A stretch of DNA of 64,000 nucleotides, taken from an uncultured Azospirillum sp. (GTDB lineage: Bacteria; Pseudomonadota; Alphaproteobacteria; RF32; CAG-239). The notes beneath the pieces are model-generated. The model was not told where the DNA came from. It saw only the letters and a program-made list of their open reading frames with translations, and did not search any database. This document shows, piece after piece, positions 1 through 8,569 of the stretch (position 1 is the first letter of the stretch; each line of letters starts with the position of its first letter). The translations under genes were made by a program, and so were the position numbers. The stretch covers positions 30,364 through 94,363 of the forward strand of contig UQAB01000005.1 in the NCBI GenBank assembly GCA_900538765.1, given 5' to 3'.

Positions 1-1533
1 ATGAAAGCCGCTAAGATTCATTCAAAATCAGGCTTTTTGAAACGCCCGAAGTTTATTGAGGACATTACCCGTATTCCCAACTCATACAAAGACATTATCA
101 TCAAGTCTTTTGTTCTCGGCAAATATTTTCAGAAACAGACAATGCCCGGCGAACCGGTTGCTCTGCTTTTGCCTAATTCCATTGCTGCTTTGTGCAGTTT
201 TTTCGGCCTGACCGCCTATGAACGTGTTCCGGTTATGCTGAACTTTTCCGTCGGTGCCCAGAACATGGTTTCAATGTGCAAAACAGCTATGGTCAAAAAA
301 GTTATCACTTCGCTGAAGTTTGTCAAAACTGCCAAGCTTGAAAGCGCTGTCGAAGTCATGAAAGCCAACGGCGTTGAGGTCGTTTATCTGGAAAGTCTGG
401 CTAAAAAAATCAGCCTGCTAAACAAAATCGGCGCGTATGTCCGTTATAAACTCAAGCGTGTTCCGCACAAAGACGGCGGCAGCAAAAAAGCGGCCATTCT
501 TTTTACTTCAGGTTCCGAGGGAGCTCCAAAGGCCGTTGTTTTGAGCCATGCCAACATTCTCTCAAACATCAAACAGATGTCATCCATTGAAACAATCAAC
601 ATCACGGACACGGTTTTCAACGCCCTGCCGATGTTCCACAGCTTTGGGCTGACGGTGGGAACGCTGTTTCCGGTTTTGGAAGGTTCAAAACTGTTTTTGT
701 ATCCCTCTCCCCTGCACTATCGTGTTGTGGCTGAGATTGTTTATGAAATCGGCGCAACAATTATGTTCGGAACAGACACCTTCTTTCGCGGTTACGGAAA
801 AATCGCCCATCCGTTTGATTTTCACAATGTCCGTTTTATGTTCGGCGGCGCTGAGGCCATCAAGCCGGATACGCGCAATATGTGGATGGAGCGGCTGGGA
901 ATTCGCGTTATGGAGGCTTACGGCTCAACGGAATGTTCCCCCGTCGTCTGCGCCAACAACCGCATATTTAACCGTTTCGGCTCCATCGGAAAGCTTCTGC
1001 CGGCTATTGAGCACCGCATTGTTCCGGTTGACGGCATTGAAAAAGGCGGCGAGTTGGTTGTTAAGGGTCCCAATGTTATGCTGGGCTACATTATGCCGGA
1101 CAAACCCGGCGTTTTGGCGCCGCTGGAAGACGGCTGGTATCATACCGGCGATGTTGTTGAGATTGACGAGATTGGTTTTGTTTATATTAAGGACCGGATT
1201 AAGCGCTTTGCCAAAATCGGCGGGGAAATGGTTTCGTTAAATGCCGTTCAGGAAATGGTGTGTAAAGCCTATGAATGGATGGGCGCGGAATTTCAATATG
1301 GTGTTGTTGCCATCCCGCATGAAAGCAAAGGCGAGCAGATTGTTCTTGTGACCAACAACAAACAGGTCACGCAGGAAGTTATTCATGATTACATCAAAAA
1401 TAACGGATTGTCAGAGTTATATCTGCCAAGACTCATTTTGTTTAAAGAGCAGCTTCCCGTCTTTGCAACAGGCAAAATGGACAATGTTTCCCTCAAGAAA
1501 CTTGTGCTGGAAGACCTGAGCAACGCCGCCTGA
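1..1533 (+). CDS. aas: Aas-like acyl-[ACP] synthetase (AMP-forming), 5' partial
   Basis: The 510 residues form a complete adenylate-forming ligase module. It would activate fatty acids as acyl-AMP and load them onto ACP to re-acylate lysophospholipids at the inner membrane. Visible motifs are the P-loop FTSGSEGAPKAV near residue 167, YGSTECSP near 309, GWYHTGDV near 379 and RIKRFAKIGGEMVS near 400. The C-terminal half resembles E. coli Aas (GKLLP, GPN.M.GY, KPGVL). The reading frame is open at base 1, so the ATG there may be an internal Met of a larger protein with transporter and acyltransferase domains upstream. A stand-alone ligase cannot be excluded. Confidence 0.85.
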   Translation: MKAAKIHSKSGFLKRPKFIEDITRIPNSYKDIIIKSFVLGKYFQKQTMPGEPVALLLPNSIAALCSFFGLTAYERVPVMLNFSVGAQNMVSMCKTAMVKKVITSLKFVKTAKLESAVEVMKANGVEVVYLESLAKKISLLNKIGAYVRYKLKRVPHKDGGSKKAAILFTSGSEGAPKAVVLSHANILSNIKQMSSIETINITDTVFNALPMFHSFGLTVGTLFPVLEGSKLFLYPSPLHYRVVAEIVYEIGATIMFGTDTFFRGYGKIAHPFDFHNVRFMFGGAEAIKPDTRNMWMERLGIRVMEAYGSTECSPVVCANNRIFNRFGSIGKLLPAIEHRIVPVDGIEKGGELVVKGPNVMLGYIMPDKPGVLAPLEDGWYHTGDVVEIDEIGFVYIKDRIKRFAKIGGEMVSLNAVQEMVCKAYEWMGAEFQYGVVAIPHESKGEQIVLVTNNKQVTQEVIHDYIKNNGLSELYLPRLILFKEQLPVFATGKMDNVSLKKLVLEDLSNAA

Positions 1534-1622
1534 TTTTTTATATTTTCTAATTTCTTGACTTTTTTCCGGCAGAAGCCTATAAGGACTATGTCTTTTTATT
1601 ATTTTACCAAAACAACATTATT

Positions 1623-2195
1623 ATGGAAAAAGTTAAATTTTTACAAAGTGTTAAAACCATGCTGGACGCATCCGGTTTTAGTATTGAGGATTTAGCGGAA
1701 CTTTACGGGGTTAAGATTGTTCTTCCCGAAATGAAGAGCGATGCTCCGGAAAGAGGCAGCCTTGTTTTTGACAGTGAGGGAAATTTCAGGTATGGCGTTG
1801 TTTATGAGGGCAATGTCGTTTCCTTTAAACCGCTGGAAGGGCAAAAAGTTCTGGGAATTTGTTTTGAAAACAAAGTTATCACACTCAAAGACGCTCCTCA
1901 GAAAATGAGCTGGCCTGAAGCAAAAGCCTATTGCCAGCAGATGATGACCGAAGGGAAGAAAATGACGCCCGGAAGCTATAATTTCTGGCTTAATTTTAAG
2001 GAAAGAGCCAATGCCGAAGTCATTAACGCCATGTTAAAATATTTCGGCGGCGAGCCTATTCAGCTCAGTTCCTGGTACTGGACAGCTTCTGACAGGCCTT
2101 ATACTTACGCCTGGCGCTGGTGCTTTCTGCATCGTGACTGGAAAAACGGTCAGCGCGAAGAAGTTTATTTGGTACGTCCGGTTTATAATTTGTAA
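1623..2195 (+). CDS. DUF1566/Lcl-like paralogue A (hypothetical)
   Basis: This 190-residue protein of unknown function has no signal peptide. It is clearly paralogous to the proteins at 2233-2778 and 6361-6909. Shared features are an N-terminal helical start (FLQSVKTML.A.G), a VVYEG strand, VITLKDAP.KM.W..A..YC, a conserved INAMLK..GG segment, then WYWTAS and a closing VRPV. These match the Lcl/DUF1566 fold, which is related to C-type-lectin and formylglycine-enzyme folds and is often found in multicopy families. No good Shine-Dalgarno is visible. A terminator separates it from the convergent paralogue B. Confidence 0.7.
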   Translation: MEKVKFLQSVKTMLDASGFSIEDLAELYGVKIVLPEMKSDAPERGSLVFDSEGNFRYGVVYEGNVVSFKPLEGQKVLGICFENKVITLKDAPQKMSWPEAKAYCQQMMTEGKKMTPGSYNFWLNFKERANAEVINAMLKYFGGEPIQLSSWYWTASDRPYTYAWRWCFLHRDWKNGQREEVYLVRPVYNL

Positions 2196-2201
2196 AAAGC
2201 T

Positions 2202-2232
2202 AAAGGCTTTGGAAAACTCCAAAGCCTTTTTG
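2202..2232. terminator. Bidirectional Rho-independent terminator
   Basis: A 12-bp stem (AAAGGCTTTGGA with TCCAAAGCCTTT) and a 4-base loop are followed by a T run. It lies between two convergent paralogues and can serve both. Confidence 0.85.
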
Positions 2233-2778
2233 TTAGATTTTATAAACTAAGCGGACGCGAAATGTATAAGACGTTTTTTTATCTTTGTCCCATTTTTTTT
2301 CCACCGGATTCCAGTCAGGAGCCGATTCATCATCCTCAGGCGCGTCAACCCAATACCATTTGTCACAACAAAGAATATTGTCGCCGCGCAATTTCTCGAG
2401 CATTTTTCCGACTTTCTTCCCTTTTGCCGTACTGCTTATTTTTTTCCAAAAAGATTTTGAACCAAGTAAACCTTTTCTTTCAAAAAAGCGCTGATTGCGC
2501 GCATATACAGCGGCACTCTCTTGCGTCATAAGTTCAGGCGCATCTCGCAGAGTTACAATAAAGCCGCGAAAGACAACACCGAAAACTGTCCGTTCTTCCC
2601 TGTCGCTTTTTAACTGACTAATCAGGCCATCCGTATAAGCAATTTCTGCCGGATAGCATTTCTTTGTCCATTTTTGAAACAAACGCGTCAATATCCCTGA
2701 GCGTTTTATTTCCCCATAATTACCAAAAGCAAAACTTTCATCCTTACATAAGCAAGGTGCATCTTTCTCTTGTTTCAT
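2233..2778 (-). CDS. DUF1566/Lcl-like paralogue B (hypothetical)
   Basis: This 181-residue protein of unknown function is convergent with paralogue A. It keeps the family frame: VVFRGFIVTLRDAPELM, the A.Y...-F spacing, the LRGDN..CCDKWYW segment in place of WYWTAS, and a final VRLVYKI. It is the most divergent of the three local copies. Its N-terminal part is more basic (KWTKKCYPAEIAY) and it lacks the INAM motif. No signal peptide is seen, so it is probably cytoplasmic. The start at 2778 gives the family's usual length. Confidence 0.6.
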   Translation of the reverse strand: MKQEKDAPCLCKDESFAFGNYGEIKRSGILTRLFQKWTKKCYPAEIAYTDGLISQLKSDREERTVFGVVFRGFIVTLRDAPELMTQESAAVYARNQRFFERKGLLGSKSFWKKISSTAKGKKVGKMLEKLRGDNILCCDKWYWVDAPEDDESAPDWNPVEKKWDKDKKTSYTFRVRLVYKI

Positions 2779-2879
2779 AATAAAAAATATTTTAAAATTT
2801 CACAAAATTATATTTTAATACTATATTTTTATATTGTTTTAGACAAAAAGTCAATATTTTTCTCCTAAATGCCGGGTCG

Positions 2880-2985
2880 TGCACCGACGCGGTGGAAGCT
2901 GGGGCACCCGGACGCCGGGTCGCGGAAAGTCTGCTGTTGGTTGTCCCGTGCGTAAGGAAGCACTGCGTGCACATTGTGCCTGCCA
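2880..2985. repeat. Structured hairpin repeat, copy A (intergenic)
   Basis: This GC-rich island lies in an otherwise AT-rich 303-base gap. It contains two hairpins with the same ACG loop: CACCG-ACG-CGGTG (2882-2894) and ACCCGG-ACG-CCGGGT (2906-2920). They are followed by TCGCGGAAAGT, TTGTCCC and GTGCCTGC. About 340 bases downstream the same order recurs inside the coding region of the next gene (3247-3325). Confidence 0.7.
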
Positions 2986-3081
2986 CTTTGTCATTTTTCT
3001 CTCCTCTCATCAAAATTAATGATTGAACAGTGGGAATTTTTATGCTATAGTATCCTTGTGATGACAAGTGTGGAGGATACG

Positions 3082-4479
3082 ATGAAGAATATTTCCCAAG
3101 TAATATTGCTGTCAACTTCGTGCCTGATTTGGTATGGAGCGGACAATGTTTGTGCTTCTGTTAATGTTTTTTCCGGTATCCCCAAGTCAGGTACCCACAA
3201 CACACTACACACAACACCTTACCTTGCTTATCCACACTTGTCGTCTGCACACCCACGGGGTGTCGCGGAAAGTTCGCCGTGTCTTGTCCCATCTGCTGAA
3301 AGCGCGATGCTTACATCGTGCCTGCAGGAAGAATCAAACCGTCATATTCGTGTTGCCTCAGTCTGCTTCATCACCGATACGGGGGCATGTTCCGGGGAGA
3401 AGTTCAGTAATGACGAAACGCCGGGAAATGGCAACGGCAATCCCGGTACTGTCCCGGATTATGTTTCTGACGAAGATATTTGTGTTGCTGCAGGTTATAA
3501 TGTGACAAACTGTTCTGCCGGAATGCATGGCGAAGGCATTTGTCCTGCAAACAGCCGTTATTTTCAAAAATGTGTTTGCGATACCAATATCACTGAAACT
3601 TGCAATAAACCTTATTATGGTGTTGGAACATCGTGCAACGGCAAATATGCCTCATGCAAGCGTGATGACGATAAAGCCTGCAAGGAAGACGGATACACAG
3701 AAACTTCCTGCGCCAGCGGGTATGCGGTTGAATCTACCTGTTCTTATAATTCCAAATATAAAAAATGTAAAAAATCTTCTTGTGACGGTTATTATGATTG
3801 CGGCGGAACTTGGCAATATTGTACAGGAACAATATGTGCTAGCGACTCATCAAAATGTTCCGTTTCTTGTGCTGGAGATTATTTCCCTTACAGCTGTTCT
3901 TCTTTCGCTGCATGCTCCGCAGCCGGAGGCATTTACAGAAACGGGTATTGTTCAAAATCCTGTGGTTCTTCAGGCAATTCATCTGGAGACTCTTCATCTT
4001 CCGATAATGATAATTCCGGAAGTTCGGTTTCAGAATGCGAGAATCCTGGCTGTCATGCCAATGCCTATTGCAGTTCATATGGCAGCTGTCATTGCAATGA
4101 TGGTTACAGAGGAAACGGGACAACCTATTGTGATCCTGATCCCTGTTATGGCGTGACTTGTTCTGATCCTAATGCTTCCTGTAATTCTTATTGGGGAGGA
4201 ATATGCTCCTGCAATACCGGTTACGGAATGAGTTCAAGCGGTTTATGCAAAGCACATTATACCAGTGAGTGGGTCTGTTGTGACGCAGGATTTGATTCTG
4301 ATACATATAGCGCTTGCATGAGCGCCGGACATTATGGTGATGCTTCTGCTTTTGTTTCAGAATGCGAAGCTCAGGGAGGTTTTAGAAGCAGTACAATTAG
4401 CTCTTATTGGGTAACTTCTTCTTATAAGGTTTGCAGCTATCAATGTTATTTTCCCGATTCCAGAGATGCATACCCATAG
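3082..4479 (+). CDS. Cys-rich secreted protein with EGF-like modules
   Basis: The start at 3082 is set by GGAGG nine bases upstream and by a signal peptide (MKNISQVILLSTSCLIW..., likely cut after VCA). The mature protein of about 440 residues is very rich in Cys, Ser, Gly and Asn. Successive Cys modules (GYNVTNCSAGM, GYTETSCASGY, TSCNGKYASCK) lead to a Ser/Asp linker near residue 315. An EGF-like stretch follows (CHANAYCSSYGSCHCNDGYRGNG, then CYGVTCSDPNASC) near 325-385. It is probably exported and disulphide-bonded at the surface. Residues about 56-82 are encoded by a structured repeat. Function unknown. Confidence 0.75.
   Translation: MKNISQVILLSTSCLIWYGADNVCASVNVFSGIPKSGTHNTLHTTPYLAYPHLSSAHPRGVAESSPCLVPSAESAMLTSCLQEESNRHIRVASVCFITDTGACSGEKFSNDETPGNGNGNPGTVPDYVSDEDICVAAGYNVTNCSAGMHGEGICPANSRYFQKCVCDTNITETCNKPYYGVGTSCNGKYASCKRDDDKACKEDGYTETSCASGYAVESTCSYNSKYKKCKKSSCDGYYDCGGTWQYCTGTICASDSSKCSVSCAGDYFPYSCSSFAACSAAGGIYRNGYCSKSCGSSGNSSGDSSSSDNDNSGSSVSECENPGCHANAYCSSYGSCHCNDGYRGNGTTYCDPDPCYGVTCSDPNASCNSYWGGICSCNTGYGMSSSGLCKAHYTSEWVCCDAGFDSDTYSACMSAGHYGDASAFVSECEAQGGFRSSTISSYWVTSSYKVCSYQCYFPDSRDAYP
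3247..3325. repeat. Structured hairpin repeat, copy B (inside a coding region)
   Basis: This matches copy A at 2904-2983 in order and in its conserved words (TCGCGGAAAGT, TTGTCCC, GTGCCTGC). The hairpin ACACCC-ACG-GGGTGT (3249-3263) has a changed stem but an identical loop, which is compensatory change. It is read in frame as part of the Cys-rich protein. Confidence 0.65.
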
Positions 4480-4567
4480 TTTCATTCAAGCTTACAAAAA
4501 TTTTATTGATATCTTAAGTTTTTCCGCCTAAACTTTTGGCAGAGTTTATTGCAGAAGAATTCAGACA

Positions 4568-5695
4568 ATGAAATTTTACAAATATTTTATTTTTTCTTTG
4601 GCTTTTATTCCCGGAACAGCTTTGTCCGGGGAAACATCTTATACGATCAACGGCGGAACCGATTTGCTTTATGGCTATTCCGATGTTTCAACCCGTTATG
4701 AAAGGCTCGATAAAAACAACAATTACGTCGGTAATGTTCATGTCAACGCTGCAGTTGAGCATGATTTTAACGAAGAATACAACGGAGGCTTATATATTGA
4801 TTTGATGGCCGGCAGCGGTATGGAAATTCAAAATTATACCTTTGGTAGCTGGGGCAAGGAAATATATGGCGTTCTTAATACGCCTTACGGGCAAATCGTC
4901 GGCGGAGAGACATCGAACGCGGCGGCTCAGCTTCAGCCGGATATTCCCGCTTACGGCCCGCTGAGAATCAATAATTCCGCTATTGTTGATTTTATTTCAA
5001 ATCCAAACTGGTATCGCCGCAATCATAAATACAGCAGCTTTAAAACTCTTAATTCTACAGCGATGAACACTGACGGAAGCGCCGCAAAAATTTCTTATTA
5101 CACACCGCAAATCGCACATACGATTTTAGGCTTTTCTTATATTCCTGACACTTACAGCCGTACCGGACTAGTCAGCAACTACGCGGATTATTCCCGAAAA
5201 GACGCTTATGTTGCGGCTTTGTATCACGAGGCAGATTTAGGATTTATTGAGACGGCTATTTCTCTCGGCTACGGCATTTATCACAAAACGGACAAAGATT
5301 TTACAGCCGCCATTGCCGCTTATCGGGGAAACTGGTCCGCCGGTGCCAGCTATCGCAAAACTTATGTAGACGGCAACACTTACCATCTGAAAGCAGACAA
5401 CCGCAATCCTCGAACGCCGCAGTGGTTTGATAATTACCGCGAAGGACAAGCCTGGAGCACGGGTATCGGATATCGTTTCGGCCCTTATAAGGCCAGCCTG
5501 TCCTACTTTAAGTCTGAAGCGGACAATACGCGCAATAAAGATGAAATTATTATGCTGGCAAATGATTTTCAGGTAAATAAGCACCTTAATATTTATGCCA
5601 TCGCTGCCCATGTCAATTTTAAAGGAGAAGACAGGGATATTCACGATAATAATAAAGGATACGCTTTTGTAACGGGAATAGGAATTAATTTTTAG
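4568..5695 (+). CDS. Outer-membrane porin
   Basis: This 375-residue protein has a signal peptide (MKFYKYFIFSLAFIPGTALS-GET). Alternating amphipathic strands follow, and it ends in Phe (GIGINF), as expected for a beta-barrel assembled by BAM. The N-terminal part (GGTDLLYGYSDV..., a long YGQIVGGETSN loop) resembles the general Gram-negative porin family, PF13609. It would give small solutes passive entry. Nine bases separate it from the downstream OmpR-type regulator, so the two are probably co-transcribed. Confidence 0.8.
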   Translation: MKFYKYFIFSLAFIPGTALSGETSYTINGGTDLLYGYSDVSTRYERLDKNNNYVGNVHVNAAVEHDFNEEYNGGLYIDLMAGSGMEIQNYTFGSWGKEIYGVLNTPYGQIVGGETSNAAAQLQPDIPAYGPLRINNSAIVDFISNPNWYRRNHKYSSFKTLNSTAMNTDGSAAKISYYTPQIAHTILGFSYIPDTYSRTGLVSNYADYSRKDAYVAALYHEADLGFIETAISLGYGIYHKTDKDFTAAIAAYRGNWSAGASYRKTYVDGNTYHLKADNRNPRTPQWFDNYREGQAWSTGIGYRFGPYKASLSYFKSEADNTRNKDEIIMLANDFQVNKHLNIYAIAAHVNFKGEDRDIHDNNKGYAFVTGIGINF

Positions 5696-5704
5696 AGGTA
5701 TGAA

Positions 5705-6316
5705 ATGCCGAATATTTTATTTTTAACCGATGATGATTTTTTTGCCGACGATTTGAGCGAGCAAATCAAATTGTATGCTCCTGAGTTTGACATTTTCAGA
5801 GAAGAAGACAAAGATAAGCATTATCATATTATCGTTGTTGATGAAAAAACAGACAGTTTGAAAAATATCATAACCAAAGCGCCGGTTTTTTTGCTGACAC
5901 AAAATGAAAATACCGATGCCAATGTTCAGCATATCTTTACCAAGCCCTTAAAACTGAGAGATTTTTTAGATACATTGCAAGCAGGAATTAACCGTTTTGA
6001 AAACAGCAGCGAAGGATATCTGACTTTCAACCGTTATGAACTGCGGCCAATGAGCAAGGAAATTTTAAACTTACGCAATGCCGAACTGATTAAGTTAACG
6101 GAAAAAGAAGTTTCAATTATCAAATATTTATATAAATCGCAGGACAGAATCGTCAGTAAAAACGAGTTGCTGCAAGAAGTTTGGGGGTACAGCCCCGATG
6201 TGACGACGCATACGATTGAAACGCATATATACCGCCTGCGCCAGAAAGTGGAGCATGACAATCCCGATGCTCAGATAATCATCACCGAGGAAGGCGGCTA
6301 TTTATTAAAAATTTAA
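5705..6316 (+). CDS. OmpR/PhoB-type response regulator with short receiver
   Basis: This 203-residue two-domain regulator keeps the usual receiver residues: an acidic pocket D9-D11, a candidate phospho-acceptor D46 (VVDEKT), T65 and K80-P81. The receiver is only about 95 residues, with reduced helices. The C-terminal winged helix (residues 105-203) has KLTEKEVSIIKYL, NELLQEVWGY and THTIETHIYRLRQKVE, typical of OmpR family DNA-binding domains. AGAGGT precedes the start. No histidine kinase is nearby. Coupling to the porin suggests a role in envelope control, but that is inference. Confidence 0.8.
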   Translation: MPNILFLTDDDFFADDLSEQIKLYAPEFDIFREEDKDKHYHIIVVDEKTDSLKNIITKAPVFLLTQNENTDANVQHIFTKPLKLRDFLDTLQAGINRFENSSEGYLTFNRYELRPMSKEILNLRNAELIKLTEKEVSIIKYLYKSQDRIVSKNELLQEVWGYSPDVTTHTIETHIYRLRQKVEHDNPDAQIIITEEGGYLLKI

Positions 6317-6327
6317 CATTAAAAGCT

Positions 6328-6356
6328 AAAGCTCCAAGATAAAACTTGGAGCTTTT
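6328..6356. terminator. Bidirectional terminator
   Basis: The stem AAAGCTCCAAG / CTTGGAGCTTT with a 6-base loop and flanking A and T runs lies between the convergent regulator and Lcl paralogue C. Confidence 0.85.
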
Positions 6357-6360
6357 GTTA

Positions 6361-6909
6361 TTAAAGAGATAAATTCTCTAAGTCCAATACCGGACGAACA
6401 CAATAACAGAAAGAAGTACTGCTTCCGCCTCTTGAACGTTTGCCAAAGATATCAACAAAACGTCCTGAATTTCTAGACGTCCAATACATCTCGCCCTCTT
6501 TAAACGGCTGTCCTTTGAGAATCAAGCACATTGCATTGATTTTTTCTGCAACTTCATCTTCAAAATCTGAAGCAAACTCTTTACAGGGAAGCATTGTTTC
6601 CTGCCCTTCGATTTTAAACCCACGGCAATATTCTACAGCTTTTTCCCAAGGCATTTTTTCCGATGCATCTTGCAGGGTGATAAGCCAATTTTTCCAGATA
6701 ATACCTAACGGTTTAAGCCCTTTCAGCGGTACATTTGAACGAACAAATCCTTCGTACATCACTTCCATTACAAATGTTTTCCCGTCAGCAACAGCAAGAT
6801 TTTGCAATCGTTTTTGCTCTTCGGCGCAATAGTCAGATAATTCCTGAACAGTACAGCCCTTAGCTTCCAAGAATCTTTTAGCCTGTTTTAAAACTTCAAT
6901 TTTTTCCAT
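6361..6909 (-). CDS. DUF1566/Lcl-like paralogue C (hypothetical)
   Basis: This 182-residue protein is the closest local relative of paralogue A. Shared parts are MEKIEVLKQAKRFLEAKG, VMYEGFV, PLKGLKPLGI, WLITLQDASEKMPW, INAMCLILKGQPF, MYWTS and a closing YCVRPVLDL. There is no signal peptide or membrane segment. The function is unknown. The fold is inferred to be the Lcl/DUF1566 type. It sits between a terminator and xth and looks monocistronic. Confidence 0.7.
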   Translation of the reverse strand: MEKIEVLKQAKRFLEAKGCTVQELSDYCAEEQKRLQNLAVADGKTFVMEVMYEGFVRSNVPLKGLKPLGIIWKNWLITLQDASEKMPWEKAVEYCRGFKIEGQETMLPCKEFASDFEDEVAEKINAMCLILKGQPFKEGEMYWTSRNSGRFVDIFGKRSRGGSSTSFCYCVRPVLDLENLSL

Positions 6910-6987
6910 AAAAATATAAAATTAATAAGTGAATAATAAGTTATATCACTTAACTTTTATCTTTTTATTAAACAAAAATCAATCTTT

Positions 6988-7800
6988 TTAAAATGCAAAG
7001 TCGGCTAAAACCGGTACATGGTCAGAAGGACGCTCCCAAGCGCGGGCGGTTGTTAAAATTTTATAGCTTTTAACATTATTTTTCAGAGGCGGCGTCACCC
7101 AGATATGATCCAAACGGCGGCCTTTATTGTTTGTTTGCCAGTTTGGATTACGATAACTCCACCAAGTGTAAAGTTTCTCCGGTTCCGGATAAAATTCACG
7201 GGAGATATCTACGAAATCCAAAGAATGACGCAGGCGGGTCAGGCGTTCGATTTCAACCGGCGTATGCGAAACAATTTTAAGAAGCTGTTTATGGTTCCAT
7301 ACGTCATTCTCGAACGGCGCAACGTTAAAATCACCACAGATTATCATTTTTTTGTTTTGGTACTCGTCTTTATGCTTCTCCCAAAATTCGGCGACATCAT
7401 CCATAAAGGTCAGTTTGTGCGCAAAGGAAAGATTGGCTATCGGGTCTGGGATATCTCCGCCGGCGGGAATGTAAATGTTATGCAGTTCTATCTCATCAAA
7501 CAGCACTGCTTTAATATGACGTGCGTCTGTTTTTCCGACCCAGTTTAATTCTTCGACATTGCTTAATGCATACTTTGAAAGAATGGCGACACCGTTATAC
7601 CCGGCCTGACTATACAAGGCAATATGCGGATAGCCCAAAGCCCGCACCTCATCAAAGGGAAAATCTTCTTTTTTGGCTTTGACTTCCTGAAGGCAGAGGA
7701 TGTCCGGATTTTCGGCTTCAACAAATTTTTTCAGCAACTCCAGACGGATGCGGACAGAGTTGACATTCCAGGTCGCAAAACGAAAATTAACGGCAGTCAT
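6988..7800 (-). CDS. xth: Exodeoxyribonuclease III / AP endonuclease
   Basis: This 270-residue enzyme of the EEP family would cut 5' of abasic sites and remove 3' blocks in base excision repair. Family motifs are complete: ATWNVNSVR at 9-17, LCLQEVK (catalytic Glu) near 38, GYNGVAILSK, CGDFNVAP near 150, RRLDHIWVT near 230 and SDHVPV (catalytic His) at the end. Length is normal. It lies two bases downstream of lolA, an association common in Alphaproteobacteria. Confidence 0.95.
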   Translation of the reverse strand: MTAVNFRFATWNVNSVRIRLELLKKFVEAENPDILCLQEVKAKKEDFPFDEVRALGYPHIALYSQAGYNGVAILSKYALSNVEELNWVGKTDARHIKAVLFDEIELHNIYIPAGGDIPDPIANLSFAHKLTFMDDVAEFWEKHKDEYQNKKMIICGDFNVAPFENDVWNHKQLLKIVSHTPVEIERLTRLRHSLDFVDISREFYPEPEKLYTWWSYRNPNWQTNNKGRRLDHIWVTPPLKNNVKSYKILTTARAWERPSDHVPVLADFAF

Positions 7801-7802
7801 TT

Positions 7803-8420
7803 TTATCTCTTTTTATTAAATTTGAGCGGGCTTTTTTGCTGTTTGAATTTAAACAGGTTATCCGGCAAGGTTTCGTCTTTTTCCGCATTATAAAGAGAAA
7901 CAGTAATCTGCACACTTTGCGGATCGGTTATTTTCCACTGTTTCAACTCAAAAGGACGGTTGCCGAAGATGAGCGTAATCGGCCCGATGTCCTTGTTGTC
8001 GGCATATTCCAAGACAGCTTCCGTTGTTCCCGAATCCTTATAAAAATCGGTTATTTTAAGCTTTTTACCATCGATTTTAATGGTATTGGAAAGAATCAGA
8101 CTGGCAGGAATATCATCATAGTCAATATGCGTTATCTGATCCAGGTCTTTGTCGTTATAGACAATATAATCGCCATCGCCGACAATCAGAACATTAACCG
8201 GCGCATCATATTCCATGCGGATTTTGTTTGGCTTTTCAATATAGAGTTTTCCCTCTGAGGTGTTGCCATTGCTTGCCGTTTGCACAAAAGAAGCTTTTAA
8301 GGTTTTTATATTATTCAGATAACTTTCGATTTGTTGTATATCCGCAGCTGTTTGCGCCTGAGCCGCAGAAACGGCAAACATTAAACCAGCTGCAAAAAAC
8401 AAGCTAAAAAAAACTTTCAT
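7803..8420 (-). CDS. lolA: Outer-membrane lipoprotein carrier protein LolA
   Basis: This 205-residue periplasmic chaperone has a clear signal peptide (MKVFFSLFFAAGLMFAVSAAQA-QT). The mature part carries the LolA signature IESYLNNIKTLKASFVQ, the SEGKLYIEKPNKIRMEYD strand pair, VGDGDYIVYNDKDLDQ and a late LYNAEKDETLPDNLFKF. It carries lipoproteins from LolCDE to the outer membrane. It is followed directly by xth in the same operon. Confidence 0.92.
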   Translation of the reverse strand: MKVFFSLFFAAGLMFAVSAAQAQTAADIQQIESYLNNIKTLKASFVQTASNGNTSEGKLYIEKPNKIRMEYDAPVNVLIVGDGDYIVYNDKDLDQITHIDYDDIPASLILSNTIKIDGKKLKITDFYKDSGTTEAVLEYADNKDIGPITLIFGNRPFELKQWKITDPQSVQITVSLYNAEKDETLPDNLFKFKQQKSPLKFNKKR

Positions 8421-8503
8421 TATACCTCTCTATTGGCGATTAATTATTGTTTTGTTTACTATATAACCATTCCGCGGCAATAGTAAATTATAAAATGAAA
8501 AAA

Positions 8504-8530
8504 ATCCCGATGAGGGAGAATCATCGGGAT
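8504..8530 (-). terminator. Terminator of the leftward peptide / PTS transcription unit
   Basis: The stem ATCCCGATGA / TCATCGGGAT has a T run on the minus strand, just beyond the small-peptide gene. Confidence 0.85.
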
Positions 8531-8569
8531 AACAAGTGACACTATGAAATAACTGCTAAAATTCAGTTT

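Noticed and set aside
722..1240. Rightward reading frame of 172 codons in the aas region
   Set aside because: It lies inside the ligase gene in another frame, has an arginine/serine-rich shadow composition, and no ribosome site.
2792..3115. Leftward 107-codon frame across the structured repeat
   Set aside because: It is formed mostly by the repeat and AT-rich flank and overlaps the start of the Cys-rich gene; no ribosome site or family match.
5705..6316. Degenerate, phosphorylation-independent response regulator
   Set aside because: The acidic pocket, Asp46, Thr65 and Lys80 are all present despite the short receiver, so no degeneration is claimed.
1623..6909. Diversity-generating retroelement with Lcl-like variable proteins
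   Set aside because: No reverse transcriptase, accessory gene or template/variable repeat pair was found near the paralogues.
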